Notes: generated from the letters alone by a model not told the origin. Positions 31,521-43,453 are shown, counted from the first letter of the stretch. The stretch: DNA of 64,000 bases from Undaria pinnatifida (GCA_012845835.1 JABAKD010000004.1:8530732-8594731), one strand, 5' to 3'. Numbers and translations are program-made.

Positions 31521-31790
31521 GCAAGGACAACAAGAAGATGCCAGATACATGTATACCCGGTACAATCATGCATGTGGCGTCCGGGTTGTTTTCCTGGGCC
31601 ATGGCGCCGAGGCTCTCGGCTTTTTCAAGTTTCCAGTTTGCACTTACAATCAATCAACCTCTCTTTCGCTTCGAATGATTAGTTCTATGTTTCCTTCCTG
31701 GGCAAGGGTAGTGGGAGGCAAGTACCACCCGCGGAGCGAAGCGCCTTGCAGTACAATCTCCGTAGCGTTGGTGCAGGGTGAGATATTAAA
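31521..31790. other. Unique spacer between composite repeats
   Basis: No gene is seen; short ORFs extend out of the flanking G-runs. Confidence 0.45.
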
Positions 31791-32830
31791 CAAATTAAAA
31801 TACGCTACATATAGTTGTGAGATCGAATATTTAGGTTCATCGTCTAAACTCCTATTTGCACGGGTTGTGTGTGATACTCCGACCTCGCAGGGTGAGATAT
31901 TTCAAAAACAAAAATATACTCCATCTATCCGAGATCGAAGATTTCGTCGCAACTCATCTTTGCAAGCTGTGTGTGATACTCCGATCGCGCGTATTGCTCC
32001 AGTAAGTGCCCTCATCAAGGATATTGACAGGTGACTCCCCTTAGAACTAGCTTGTACCAGGGTAAACAGGGTGATGTTGATCAATAATCTGTTCACGGGA
32101 ACTATAAAACCCGTTTCTGAGGGGGACAAAATCTGAAGACTGTGGAAGGAATGCATCATTTTATCATGTATATCCTGTGAGTCTTATAACCGGTGAGGGG
32201 GGGGCGGGGTTTTAGGGGGGGGGGGGGGGAGGGGGGGGGGGCGGGTTAAGGGAGGGGAAGGGCGGGATTGGGGGGGGGCGGGCGTACTCATTTGTTGCTT
32301 GCCTTAGTGATTTGACCATTGACCACGCATCCCTTTCGAGACGGCGCACCGTTCCTACTCCTAATAGAGACAACTCCCACATTTGGGCGCTCGTTGTACG
32401 CTTTTCCCATAAATTACGTAAACACTGTTTGCATGTTCTAGCCCCGTCCTGTTTGCCGTCTGTGGCCACCGTCTACCTGCTACGATAGCGATCGTTCTCT
32501 CGCTACTCTCTAGTCTTCCAAACTCTTCCATGCCACGTTCGTCTAATTTCCTCATCTCCTCCTCTAACGCATCATCCCGATCCTCCTCGTATATTTCACG
32601 TTCTCCTACTATGCTAGTCCTAGTCTCTGTTGTTCGTTGTGGTTTAGGTCGCATGAATGTATAGGAGCGTACTGTACGCGTGGCTCTAAGTCTAGGCGAT
32701 GGTGGGGGTGGCGGAGACGGAGGGGCGGGGTGGAAGGTTGATTAGAACTATCAAACCTTGTTCATGACTTGGAGCTACAACCGCATGGATGGCTCGAACT
32801 ATATGTATGATGTGTGTATTATTCACATTA
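31791..32830 (+). repeat. Composite G-run repeat, copy 3, with doubled arm
   Basis: The arm start occurs twice (TTGTGAGATCGAATA at about 31815 and a diverged CGAGATCGAAGATTTCG at about 31939). The GGAAC/GGAAACTATAAA module is at 32097. G-runs follow at 32199-32275, then CTAAGTCTAGGCGATGG at 32684 and GGATGGCTCGAAC at 32786. A unique segment at about 32285-32650 separates the G-runs from the last modules. Confidence 0.7.
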
Positions 32831-33395
32831 GACCGATAGTAGCCCACCGATCTGCATCCAGCACAACCAGTATCCGTGTCCGTCCTGATGCCTCATAGAG
32901 AGACGAGCTGCTGTGGTCGCACACTACGAGGAGACAGCAGACACACAATATTGCAAATACAGCAAGGTGATGAGGCCATGCTATGCCAACCGCGATTGAG
33001 CACTCGGGCAAAAAAAAAAAAGTATACAAGCGAGCAAACCAGAAAAAATTACACTACTAGAAGAAAAAAAAGCAAGCGAAGATTAATAAGAAAGCCAAGG
33101 GTGCTCAAAACTTTTCTTTTTCTACCCTTATGTAACATTTTCTTATTTCGGCCCTCTCAGACAGGGGTGGAGGGGGTACAGGACAGCCACCCCCCCCTGC
33201 CAACTCCATACAACCTCCTATACAAAACAAATCCTACTCTTATGAAATCTATTTAAAGGGGTGCCGTGGGGGAATGGGGCACCATACTATCCACGTGCCC
33301 CCCCTCTGCTTCGGCGGGATGCGACAGCTCGGAAGGATCTGGGCACATGACAGTCCCTGTTGGTAGAGAGGCAAAGAGAGAGGAGAGAGATCATA

Positions 33396-33584
33396 ATGAG
33401 CACAACAAGTTCCGGGCTGGTCCCAACCTCGGATGCCTTCGATGAGAAGACCTGGCTAGAGAAAGTCTGCCCAAAGCCGTTCGATGCCTCGAAACACAAG
33501 TGCTTCTGCGGGCGCAGCTCCGGCGACGGTTCAGCGGTCGACGCGGACAACGCACGGCAGCATGAGCTTTCAGCAAAGCACTAA
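33396..33584 (+). CDS. Small candidate protein with C-x-C and H-x5-H residues (uncertain)
   Basis: The ORF starts MSTTSSGLVPTSDAF and ends at a TAA after 62 codons. Upstream in-frame ATGs exist (33360), but the purine-rich AGAGAGAGGAGAGAGATCATA before 33396 looks like a leader. The product is hydrophilic and contains KHKCFCGRSSGDG and then HELSAKH, a C-x-C and H-x5-H combination that might bind zinc. Codon use is GC-rich in third positions, unlike the AT-rich flanks. No family is recognised. It could be an exon fragment, a small gene or a chance ORF. Confidence 0.3.
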   Translation: MSTTSSGLVPTSDAFDEKTWLEKVCPKPFDASKHKCFCGRSSGDGSAVDADNARQHELSAKH

Positions 33585-34520
33585 GAAGAATGAGTTCAGA
33601 AAGCTGATAGCTTGCTTTCCTGTTGTGTTAGATTGTATCCGAATCTTGTGTATAATATGCCTCGTTGTTTGGTCTTGTACAGTTGTGACCGCAGTTGTTA
33701 TTATTATGTAAACCGACATGCACACAGACGCCGCTGTCCAGGTGGGAAGAGGCGCGGTGGGAGAGAGGAGCGCTTGGTGCGTCGAACTTTTAAGCTCGAA
33801 CAGAACGCTCAAATTGCAGTTACCGCAAGAAAGAGACAAAAGTAGGCGGTAGAGGCAGCAGGCGTTGCAACAGCAGCAGGTATTGGAAAAAGAATACCTT
33901 GAATACCTCGAGAGCGATCACTTCAGAGGCGCCTTGGCTTGGATGAGATCAGTATTGCGCGAAACAACTGCTGCTGTGCAACAATGCAACCAATATGTGG
34001 TGTAATGCGACTGCTGCTTGTCGAGCTACTGCTGTCGCGCAATACGTGCAAACTGCTGTCTCATGTGGCAAACTGCACGTGACAGGCTCCGCCAACCGTC
34101 TCGCCGGCTCTTCCCCTCTTATAATCTGGTATTTCAAAACAATCCTCACATAAATAGAGCGGCGTTGCCAGTAGCAAGGCAGCAAATGGATATATAGAAT
34201 GCAAGTACCGCCAAGATCTCGGATCTGATCCACGGAAATGGGCCCGAATGCACGTGCAGCAGCACAAGCACTCGCAACACCACAAGTGAGAACTGATTAT
34301 GCTGTCGATGCTGTAGATGCTGTAGGGGTTTCACCATAGCACAATGCTGTCGTGTTGCGTTTCTTGTCGCTCGACACTCGTCGTCGCCCCAAGCACGTTG
34401 CAAATGTTTGAACGCTGTGTAGACTAGCCCTCGTGATCTTATGCACATGGAGCAAATGTATGGAAATAATTAATTCCTTTTTCTAAGCAATGTATCATTG
34501 GATATTGTCTACATTGGCAG
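33585..34520. other. No feature seen
   Basis: Anonymous sequence with scattered short GCTGTAGATGCTGTAG-type repeats at about 34307. No gene is supported. Confidence 0.4.
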
Positions 34521-34527
34521 GCGACTT

Positions 34528-34760
34528 GGAGGAGGAGGAGGAGGAGGAGGAGGAGGAGGAGGAGGAGGAGGAGGAGGCGGAGGAGGAGGGGGTGTGATGG
34601 GGAAGAGGACGGGGGGGGGGAAGGAGGAGATCGACGACGAGGTGGACGAGGAGGAGGAATAAGAGCCGAGGAGCAGGAAGAGTAGGAAGAGGAGAAGGAG
34701 CAGGAGGAGAAGCAGCAGGGGGAGGGGAAGGCGGACGAGGAGGGGGGGGCTGGAGAGGAA
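34528..34760 (+). repeat. (GGA)n microsatellite in a 230 bp polypurine tract
   Basis: About 20 GGA/GAG units at 34528-34589, followed by an almost purely purine strand up to about 34760. Such mirror-symmetric polypurine tracts can form triplex DNA. ORFs on the other strand are proline and serine runs. Confidence 0.9.
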
Positions 34761-35329
34761 GAGCAGCCGAACCTCAGCTCGAGGGGGCGTCGACGTATCA
34801 AGAGACGGCACTTTGTTCTCATTTAAGGAGGTAGTGCAGAGGGCGTGACGGTTGGGTGCTGCACACGTTGAGAGCGGCGCGTTATTGTGCGAAGACAGCA
34901 AAAAAAGCTGTCCATTGCCGTCTTTGGCACACCAGGAGTTTTTTTTGCGCTTACCAGTTTGGAGAAGCTTGGATTTTATCGTCGTTTATTTCTGTGTTTA
35001 TTTCTTTTTCCTTTGGTGCCGTCGCTAAAGACTTTTATCAGGGGGCAAAATGAGGGCATTTTCCCCCACTGCCGCGATGGACCAACAAGCTTGTACATAT
35101 AGACTATATGTAGGTGTTTCCGTCAAGCAGGTACTCGTGCTCGTAACGTGTTGAGCGGTGACGTGTGACGTCAACGCACGCATTGCGCGCATTGAGAGGG
35201 GAAAAGGGACCAGAGCTCTAGAAAAAAACGATGAGAATATAAAATAAATACAAATCGGCCCTCCGGCGGGGGGGGGGGGGGGGGGTACGGGGTACATAAA
35301 TAGGTGTGCAGGATAACATTCTGCGGGAG
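34761..35329. other. No feature seen
   Basis: Anonymous sequence with one G-run at 35270-35285. Confidence 0.4.
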
Positions 35330-35880
35330 CACCCTTGAGAAAGATTGAAAGGAAAAACACAAGGTCGAACTTCGAAAAAGAGGGAAACAGGATGGCAAGA
35401 CAAGAATGGAAAACCAAAGCGGACCCCCGACAGGCAGCAACTATTATTGACAGCAACACACAGCAGATAGATGACGCCACATCCAAGCAACATCGGGGGC
35501 AGCAACCACATATTGGGACCCTAGCTAGATAGTAGAAGGTCCTAGGAGTATTGCCGCATCAGGCGTACACAGTATTTGACATTTCTAACCATTTTCGCCC
35601 TGTGATATCATCAGGGGGCATTTCGACCGGTATTTCGCACATATGGGTTAGGGTCAGGGTTAGGGACCCTGCCGCATGGTCTATCACGTGCGCGCTGTTT
35701 CTGGCGACATGGTGGTGCCATTACCGTCAACCAACGTCGCTCCCGTACCGCATACTGAAACGAAGCCTAGACTAGATAATCAGCAAACAAAAACGCAGCA
35801 ACAAGGCAGATGACACCACCCAGCCGGCGTCGGGCTAGCACCTAGCTAAACTGGGTTCCGAATGCAACTAAATGCTATTA
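35330..35880 (-). repeat. Long inverted duplication, second family, copy 2 (partner at 21480-21965)
   Basis: The reverse complement carries the blocks of 21480-21965 in the same order. It also includes the telomere-like stretch at 35645-35665, which the partner lacks. Confidence 0.65.
35645..35665 (+). repeat. Short interstitial telomere-like repeat
   Basis: GGGTTAGGGTCAGGGTTAGGG: two TTAGGG-type units flanking one variant. A second cluster of scattered TAGGGTTAG units lies at 43055-43094. Confidence 0.6.
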
Positions 35881-36189
35881 ATGAAGGATGGAGCATTGCT
35901 GCCCCTGGTCTTTCCTCTACTTTCCGCATCTTCGACGGCGGTACCCATAATATCCAGATCGACGTCATCGTCTCAATAGCCTCCACAAGGGGTACCCAAA
36001 TGGACAATAGAAGAGGGCAAAATAAGGCAAAGGAAAAGGAAAAGAAAAAAAAATTACCAGGTACATGATGATCCGCATGTAAATACCAGGTACATGCTGC
36101 ACACACCGCATTGTCGTTTTGTTTGCCGTTCGTCCGGCTGCTGTCTGCCTCACGCACTGTGCTGTACTGCTACAATACCCGCAAGTTGC

Positions 36190-37450
36190 ACGACGCACAC
36201 TGGGCCGATCACGATGAGCCCGGGGTCGGATGAACGAGCAAGGACGGGAGGAGGCGCTCTCGCCGGTTCCATGTCAAGTCGTCGTGCAAGAGTTTGTCGT
36301 AGAGGGCGCTCGATCTGAGCGGTTACATCGTGGTGGGGTCCTGTTACGAGCCTTCGTGAAAATGCAGTCGCGACGAGTTTCCCGTCATACCGTACACACA
36401 AACTGAAAGATCCTCAACGACCTACTCTCTAGAAGTAGTAATACCATGTATGATGCATACGAGTGCTCGTGGTAATTATGCTGCTGCTTTTTTGCTGTTC
36501 ACGGAAGAGGCCCACCTTCAAGAAGGAGGGGGGGCGATGGGCGGCAAGGGAACTGCATGAAGGTCGTTGTTGATACTTGAAGTCTTCTTGCTGTATTAAT
36601 AGACAAGACATTTAGACTATGTCATGCTATAAAGTAGCACAGCTTCCGATTGGTCAACAAGTGCAGAGGTACGTACTGGTATTATGTACGCACGTTTGTG
36701 AAACAAAAGACCGCCTGGTGTCCAGAGTCCTGCAGCGCAGAACCAGGCAGTAGATAGTAAGCTCGAACATACATAAAGGAAAAGCGAAAACCCACATCAT
36801 CCTCGCTCGTGCCTCCTTCCAGATCCTGCACATGGAACACACATACATGAGCGACAGCAGGTACCTGTGGCGTTGGTACGCACGTACACGTTACATACCC
36901 TACCACGCTGCTTGCAAAGTTGAGTTTCAATCATTCAATCGGTCCTACTCACAGCTCACCTTTATAAAAGAAATTAACGTACCTTGCGAACCAACAACTA
37001 GTACAAACACGACTGAGTCATTATTGCTTCTAATTTGATTGGTCAAGCCCCACAGTCCCGAGACTTTTTTTTCCAGGTTGTTCCTTGCCCAGTTTGGGTC
37101 TAAATATAAACACGTTTGTTCAATAATAATACAGTATGAATATGGTTTATATTTGGTTGCTGACTCGTATTTGTTATGCCATGTACGATATTCGTCGGGG
37201 CGAAGATGACTGGCAGTATTTCGAAGACATTTGGGGTCATTATTATCATATATGGACATTTTGATCGATTCTGGGAAAAATCAAGTTTCGAAATCCATCA
37301 GCCCAGCTGCATACCAGTTACGTCATTGTACGTTGAGAACGCTAGGCCGCCGACCAATTGGATCGCGAGCGGTTAACGACTTGGTGCCCTATGGACCATG
37401 CACTGGCGGCGTGATGGATGCGCGCTGTGTTCTTTGGTGTCCTAGGAGTT
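36190..37450 (-). repeat. Long inverted duplication, copy 2 (partner at 5946-7108)
   Basis: Blocks match the reverse complement of the partner in order, including GGTTCCATGTCAAG (36266) and GACTGTGGGGCTTGACCAAT-like sequence at 37045. The central block at 36912-36962 is not inverted. No coding function is seen. Confidence 0.65.
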
Positions 37451-38169
37451 CTCCGAGAGATTGCGAGCTATAGAAAAAAAAGGCAGAGGAGGTCTGGCCA
37501 CCCACGCATCGAGCGTCATAGAAGCAGAAGACGCGTTCATGTTATTGCTTCTCCCGCTCCTCCCCACCACCTCAACGAGTGTGACCATAATCACCAGCTG
37601 AATTGCCCGGTTCTGTGAGACGTTTCGTACGCTGGGATAGCTCCTGCCTTCGGCGAAGCCCGAGGCTCTTCCTTCAGGTAAGAGGTTTTATAACAATCTG
37701 CAATTGAAAATCGTCAGGAGGTTTTGTGTATATCTTGGGAGACCGATCTCGATGTGGATGGCGGCCCGTGGTTGGCTGTCGGGGCAGCCAGAATGATAGC
37801 TGCTGCTGCTGTGTCATTGACCACTGCAGATTACCCTGGTGAGTGGGGCAGAGCAAAGAGCATGGCATATTTTAGGTATGCGCCCATGATATGCGCAACC
37901 TGCTATTAATACTGCTGCTGTACCTGGGATAGAACCAGTGACGCAGCCTCTATGCATACATTGTTGGTGTCTAGTCTACTCGTACGCGCCATCTTGTTTG
38001 TAATATCGTATTCTATGACAAAACCTCTCAATTGCTGCTCTCTGCTACTACTGCCGTTGCCGCTGCTGCTGGTTGCTGTCCCTGCTGCGAAGAAACGCAG
38101 CTACGAACGAATAGCACATCATACCACGAATCATAGTGTATCCACAGCTCAGGAGAAACAAACTTCTAG
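37451..38169. other. No feature seen
   Basis: Anonymous sequence. A B-box-like TGGTTCTATCCC on the minus strand at about 37930-37945 is too weak to call a tRNA-like element. Confidence 0.4.
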
Positions 38170-39109
38170 GTAGAAATGGTAGTTGGATCCCATGATGTAC
38201 ACAGGCTGCCGGCAATACACGCCCTTCCCGACAGTAAAACTGAACGCCTTCATTTGTGGCAGGTGGGCAGGCGTTGCTGCTGCGGCCTGTCTGCTGCGCC
38301 TGTCTGCATGTGTCTGTGTGTGCCTCGCTCAAATAAGCTGGTACCGACGATGGGCGGGCGATTGTTGTTCTAGCCTGATATTTTGGTGTTGCTCTTTTTA
38401 TCGGAATAGACCAAGGTCGTTCTGGATTTTTTATATAGTTTGTCTAACTTAACATCAGCTGGATATCATTCCAGACTAGTCTTTAAGTACAAGTGTTCAT
38501 GTTATTACTGCTGTAGTATCACGGACCTGACATTTCGTACAGTGAACACGCACGGACGCAATTCATCGTACTTTCTCGGCACCATCTCGTACGCTGGCCG
38601 TCGCTGCCCATGAACGAAGTGCTCGGAACTTATGCCTGTGTCTCGCTTGGTCTCCGCCGTTGCAATCAGTCGTCTCGAGTGGGTTTCGCGCTCTGATCGA
38701 TCGCGTACATCTTACATGATGTGTTTCCCGCAACGATTTTTTCATACCTTGAGATACGATACCTAACTGCTGCAGCATATTTTCACCGAACATGAATAAT
38801 GAGGAGTTTACTACGCGACAAAATGGTATATTTAGACATTAAAATCAGGTACAAAACAATGTGGGAGAGACGGCGAGCCAGCCTTTGGGGCATGAAGGCA
38901 AGGCGCGTGACATACAGCTGAATTGCTGCCACGGGGGGCGGGGGGGGGTGCTTACTGCTTATAGACTAGACGGCGACTGCAGCAGCAGCAGCTGTGGCTG
39001 CCAGCGGTGGCTGGCGCAAAACAAAGAAGCTATCGAATGTACGACGAAACTGCTGTAGCGAAGTTGTTGGACAGATAATGTATACCAGGTTCAAGCTCCC
39101 GGCGGGGCA

Positions 39110-39246
39110 TTCCTTTTGGCTAGCGCTGGATTGCGAATGCAATTGAGTGAATCGACACACGATGTGTATGAAAATACGTGAAAGTGTGGTGAGCTTGAGC
39201 TTTATTTTTCCCCGTCCGCCGGGGGATTAATTAAACAAAAAAAACT
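39110..39246 (+). repeat. Diverged partial copy of the A-tailed retroposon
   Basis: TGGCTAGCGCTGGATTGCGA, then ATCGACACACGATGTGTATG and TTTATTTTTCCCCGTCCGCC, follow the 3' two thirds of the family with about 15 percent divergence. The sequence ends in an A-rich stretch. The hairpin stem changes from CGCGTAT/ATACGTG to TGTGTAT/ATACGTG, which can still pair with two G-T wobbles. Confidence 0.6.
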
Positions 39247-39959
39247 TGTCATGGATGGAGCTCAGCGGCCGTTTGTGGCATGTCTGCAAGCGCTGCCGCT
39301 GCGACCTGTCTGCTGTGCCTGCCTGTGCCTGCCCGCGCCTCCCCCAATACAACAAGCAAGCACAGCTGGTACTAGCGATGAGGAGGCAATTAAAAGTACT
39401 CGAGGTGCCCGTAGTATATGGTTGACCTGGTGGTAGCTATAACAGATAAGGGTACGCACAAATTTCGGAGATCGACAGGTACATGTACGCAACTCAACGT
39501 ACTTTCTCGGGTTAATGTGACGCCCCGTCGCTGATGACAAAGGAAGCGCTCCGATATCGTCCTTTGTCCTCGGCCGTTCTCCAACAGGCAATCGGTCGCT
39601 TGGGTTCGGTCGCGCGCACTTATCGATGGTATATGGCATGTATGATACTTACGTGTTTCCCGTGAGTATTTTTTGTGCCCTGAGGTATCCGGTACCCCGA
39701 GGTACCTGGTACATACTTGACCAAACCTTAGGATTTTCCTACACACAAATATGATTCCCGCTTTAAAAACAGGTATAGGCACCACAAATACAGTTGACCC
39801 TCTGCGTTAGTTAGAGGTGATGAGTGAACCTTCGGGACATGAACACAGGGCGCGTGGCGTACAGCGAAGTTGTTGACAGAGGGAGGGGTTGCTTACTGCT
39901 TAGAGACTCCGGGTCGCTGCTGCAGCTGGTGCAAATCAACAAAGCTACACATATGGTAG

Positions 39960-40034
39960 GCGTCCCCGATGGAGTAGGTGGTGGATCTCGCCCCTACCAA
40001 CATCGAGGTCGTGGGTTCAAGCCTAACCGAGGGC
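39960..40034 (+). repeat. tRNA-like sequence with B box (weak)
   Basis: GTCCCCGATGGAGTAGGTGG is followed 45 bp later by GTGGGTTCAAGCCTAAC, a good B box. The ends can pair (GTCCCCG with CGAGGGC, one mismatch), but the anticodon arm does not form properly. It is inserted just after landmark e of a 1 kb unit. Probably a tRNA pseudogene or SINE head. Confidence 0.35.
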
Positions 40035-40430
40035 ATATTCGTGCTTGCAGGACTCTCTCTCGCCTAAAATTAGTTGAGGGGAAAGCGCAAGATCGTGAGT
40101 TAGCAAATAATATATGGGAATCGACGAGTATAACAGCTGAAAAGCGGGAGTGATGAACCCTGCCAGTATGCGCGATAAAAAATTACCCATGTACCCGGGT
40201 GGGAAAATATAAATCACCTATGGCCACGGCTTGTCCAGAAGGTCGCCGTAGGTAATAGCTATTAAGAGTTGAACTGGAGAGAGTAAAAGCAATGAAAATA
40301 AAAAAAAAATGATCATATGAAACTCTAAAAAGTATGCTGAGCAGAAAACGTACCCTTCGGGAAGGGCGGCTCTTCCTATGAGTGGAGCTGAGCGGCCGCG
40401 ATTCGCCAGCAAGCATTACTGCTGCTGCGG

Positions 40431-40522
<92 letters not shown>

Positions 40523-40524
40523 CC
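40431..40524 (+). repeat. (TGCC)n microsatellite, about 23 units
   Basis: A 94 bp uninterrupted tetranucleotide run within landmark region a of a 1 kb unit. It expands the CCTGTCTGC-type sequence found there in other units. Translations are AGRQ or LPAC repeats and not genes. Confidence 0.95.
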
Positions 40525-40781
40525 CGCCATGCCTGTCTGCATTACTCCGTTTCTTCCCAGAAATAGTGGGTGCCATAGAGTGGCGGGCAATTACAAATAG
40601 AACTATATCGAGGTCGTACCAATGCAAAGTTGCTGATGACGAACGAAGTGCTTCAAATGTGTATATTTATCCTCCTATATCTGCGTCTGGAGTCGATCCT
40701 GGAGTGGATCTCGCGCTCTGATCGATGATGCCCATGTATCATCTGTATGTGTTACCCGCGCCTTTTTTTTTTCTTGCCTTC

Positions 40782-41240
40782 TCGCTAAAACCGAGTCTCA
40801 CCAGACCTCTGTGGGTTGCTCCCACCAACACACTAGACTCCCGTTGGCTGTTATCTCGCCCATCGCGAGCGACCAAAGGGCTGCAATTTTGCTCCCACCG
40901 GCATTCCCGATAGCTACTTTTTGGCCAAAGCGAACCACCAAACCACTGTGAGTCTGCTCCCACCAACACATGCCTCCCGATAACCGCCTTCTCGCCAAAG
41001 CGAACCACCAACAAGCCACTGTGATTTTTCTCCCACCAATACACGCCTGCCGATTACTGCCCTCTCGCCTAAGCGAGCCACCAGAACACTTATGATTTTG
41101 CTCCTCCCAACGCACGCCTCTCGATAACTGCCTTCTCGACACAGCGAGCCGGCAAAAATCGGCGATTTTCCTCCCACCTGCACACGCCCCCCCAAGAACT
41201 GCCTTCTCGCCAGAGCGAACCAACCAAACACTGCGGCATC
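40782..41240 (+). repeat. Minisatellite of about 70 bp, seven units
   Basis: Units begin with variants of CTCGCCAAAGCGAACCACCA and contain GCTCCCACCAACACA and CCGATAACTGCC. Starts are near 40782, 40853, 40923, 40989, 41064, 41134 and 41206. It replaces a stretch between landmarks c and d of a 1 kb unit. Two overlapping minus-strand frames stay open across it (205 and 141 codons) because the unit lacks stops; they are not considered genes. Confidence 0.75.
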
Positions 41241-41835
41241 ACACCAAGAGCTGCGCCCTACTTGGTCTATGAATGGTTGTACCCTGAGGTACCTGCTCCA
41301 TGTTTCATCAAACATGAAGAGTTCACTACACAACAAAGCGATATTTTTACCAACATTAAAACCAAGAATACATGAACACAAGGAGCGTGACGTACAGCAG
41401 AGTTGTGTCCAGGAGGTGTACTCACTTTGTGCATGGCCGTAGTCGTATGACCATAGACCCTCTCCCCACAATGCCGGGACGGAGCATGTCCGGTTTTCAC
41501 CGACCAGGCAAACATTGCTTGCACCAAGCACAATGCGCCGTGAGGCGTTCGGCGAGTCGCCTGAAGGGTGAAGTGCATGCTACTCAGAACCAATTGTAAA
41601 GGCGACTTGCATATGGATGACGGCTCCAATGATTTGTTTTTTTTTTCCGGTATCGCCACTTCCAGAAACAGAAATGAGGGTACTATCCGGTATGTAACTG
41701 CCTCGTGGGTGCCTTGCTATAAACACGACGTGACACGATCATTCCTCTTGTGCGGACTAAAAGTTCTCCACTCCGCACGAATGATCTAACTCGACCGCCA
41801 GCAGTGATCGACCAAAAAACAAAATGGTAACGAAG

Positions 41836-42017
41836 ACCACTGATGGGGACAGCTTACGCTATACCTACAATGGGACCCGAAGGGTGCGCCAGCTAGCGTT
41901 GGGCTGCGAAAGCAACTGAGTTAAATCGACACACGACGCGTATGAAAATACGTGGAAGTGTGGTGAGCTAAAGCTTTATTTTTCCCCATCCGCCAGAGGA
42001 TGGAAAAAAAAAAAAAA
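41836..42017 (+). mobile_element. A-tailed short retroposon, copy 2
   Basis: It matches the copies at 28303 and 61402 over about 160 bp with only a handful of differences and ends in a tail of 14 A residues. It shares the extra GACC before ACTGAT with the 61.4 kb copy, so the full-length start may be AAC(A/G)AAGACCACTGAT. Confidence 0.72.
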
Positions 42018-42109
42018 GGTACCCTGTTGTTGGTCTAGCTCATGTAGTGAGCGGCATATTTTACAGTGTCGTTGCCAACCGACGCCAACCGAACCCGTAG
42101 ATAAAATAG

Positions 42110-42890
42110 GCCTGGGGGAGGGGAGGGGGCTTACTGCTTAGAGACTCCGGGCTGCTGCAGCAGCTGGTGCAAAGCAACGAAGCTATTATATGCCTATAGC
42201 GTGATAAATATGACGAAACTCAAGTGTTGGACTGAAAGTGTCAGTGATGCGCATTTCCATGGCATTTCCATAACACAGCCATGGGCCTTCATGTATATTA
42301 CTTACGTCACTGATTTTTGTAGAGTTGGTAGGAGGGTTGTATACCCTTGGAAACGACCCTCCGCGATTTTTAATTTTCAGACACGGGCGTCGTAGCTGCG
42401 CTGCAACCTGTCAAATAACTCGGAAAGGCGGGGTGATCATTGATACCGGTATTTGTATTGTGGTTTTTGGTTCGATTGCTCTTGTTTCACTGCATGCCCG
42501 CGGGTCGTCACTCTGACAGCACTCCAGACAGCAGGCGCGTTCGTCTGTGCTCACGATTACCGTGCGGTTCGTACGGTGCAGGCAGCCCAACCGCTGTAGT
42601 TTGTAGCCGCAAGTTGGTTAGTTGTGGGAACGGGGGAACTCTATGCTGTAGTTGAGTGGATACCCGCGGTCATGTGAGTTCAGTTTGCGCATTGGACCTT
42701 TTCACTTGTGCGCCCTTCGTATCGTGCATTTTACGCGGGAAAGCGTGGTATTTCCCGGACGAATTTTAATTTTATTTGGTTTTTCGGATCTTCCTAGGGC
42801 TCCAGCACCTTTGTGTGACCACGGACTCTAGATTTTTGACAAGAGTTAATGTGAGAACAACAACAGCAACAACAACATGTCTGTCCAGTT
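42110..42890. other. Tail of a 1 kb unit and anonymous sequence
   Basis: Positions 42125-42200 carry landmark e. The remaining 690 bp show no feature. Confidence 0.45.
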
Positions 42891-43420
42891 CCATGACATC
42901 GCCGCGGCACTGCCATGACAAGTGTTTCGCACTGGCATGGCACTGCTATCTTGCACTGAACTGCGATGGCACCGTCATGGAGGCCCATGGCATTGCCATG
43001 ACATATGCCAGGGCCTGAACCCTTGCCCGCCACAGGGATACGCTGTCATACGCGTAGGGTTAGAGCTATGGGTAGGGTTAGCTCTAGGGTTAGCAAGGCC
43101 CTAGCACGGTGATGGCAGTCTCCAGCGTGCTGAGAACTCCCGTGTCACTGCGCTGTGGGACATATCTATGGCAATGCCATGATGCGTTTCATGGCACGCC
43201 ACGGCGGTCGGTGCCATGATGCGTTTCATGGCACGCCGCGGCAGTCGGTGCCATGATGCGTTTCACGGCACGCCGCGGCAATCGGTGCCATGAAACCCAT
43301 CGGCAATGCCATGGAAGCCCATGACGCCGCCATGGCAGTGCCACCAACGTCAACAAAACACGCCCATGCACGCCCATGAAATGTTATGGACTCCCGTAAA
43401 ATGTTGTGGATTCCATGGCA
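42890..43420. repeat. GCCATGGC-type palindromic word array with a 37 bp hairpin repeat
   Basis: Short words such as TGCCATGA, TCATGGCA, GCCATGGC and CGCCGCGGC alternate in both orientations. Three exact-period units at 43175, 43212 and 43249 (37 bp apart) each carry the hairpin TGCCATGA-TGCGTT-TCATGGCA, the third with one arm mismatch. TTAGGG-like words interrupt the array at 43055-43094. Confidence 0.75.
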
Positions 43421-43453
43421 TCGCCTTGGTGGCGTTGCCAGCCCATGACGCGT

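Noticed and set aside
34439-34901. 127- and 130-codon minus-strand ORFs over the polypurine tract
   Set aside because: Poly-Pro/Ser/Leu translations of the GGA microsatellite.
37920-38000. Possible tRNA-like element on the minus strand
   Set aside because: A B-box-like word exists but no convincing A box or ends; too weak to list.
40914-41531. 205-codon minus-strand ORF
   Set aside because: Most of it is the 70 bp minisatellite; the peptide is a decayed repeat with no domain.
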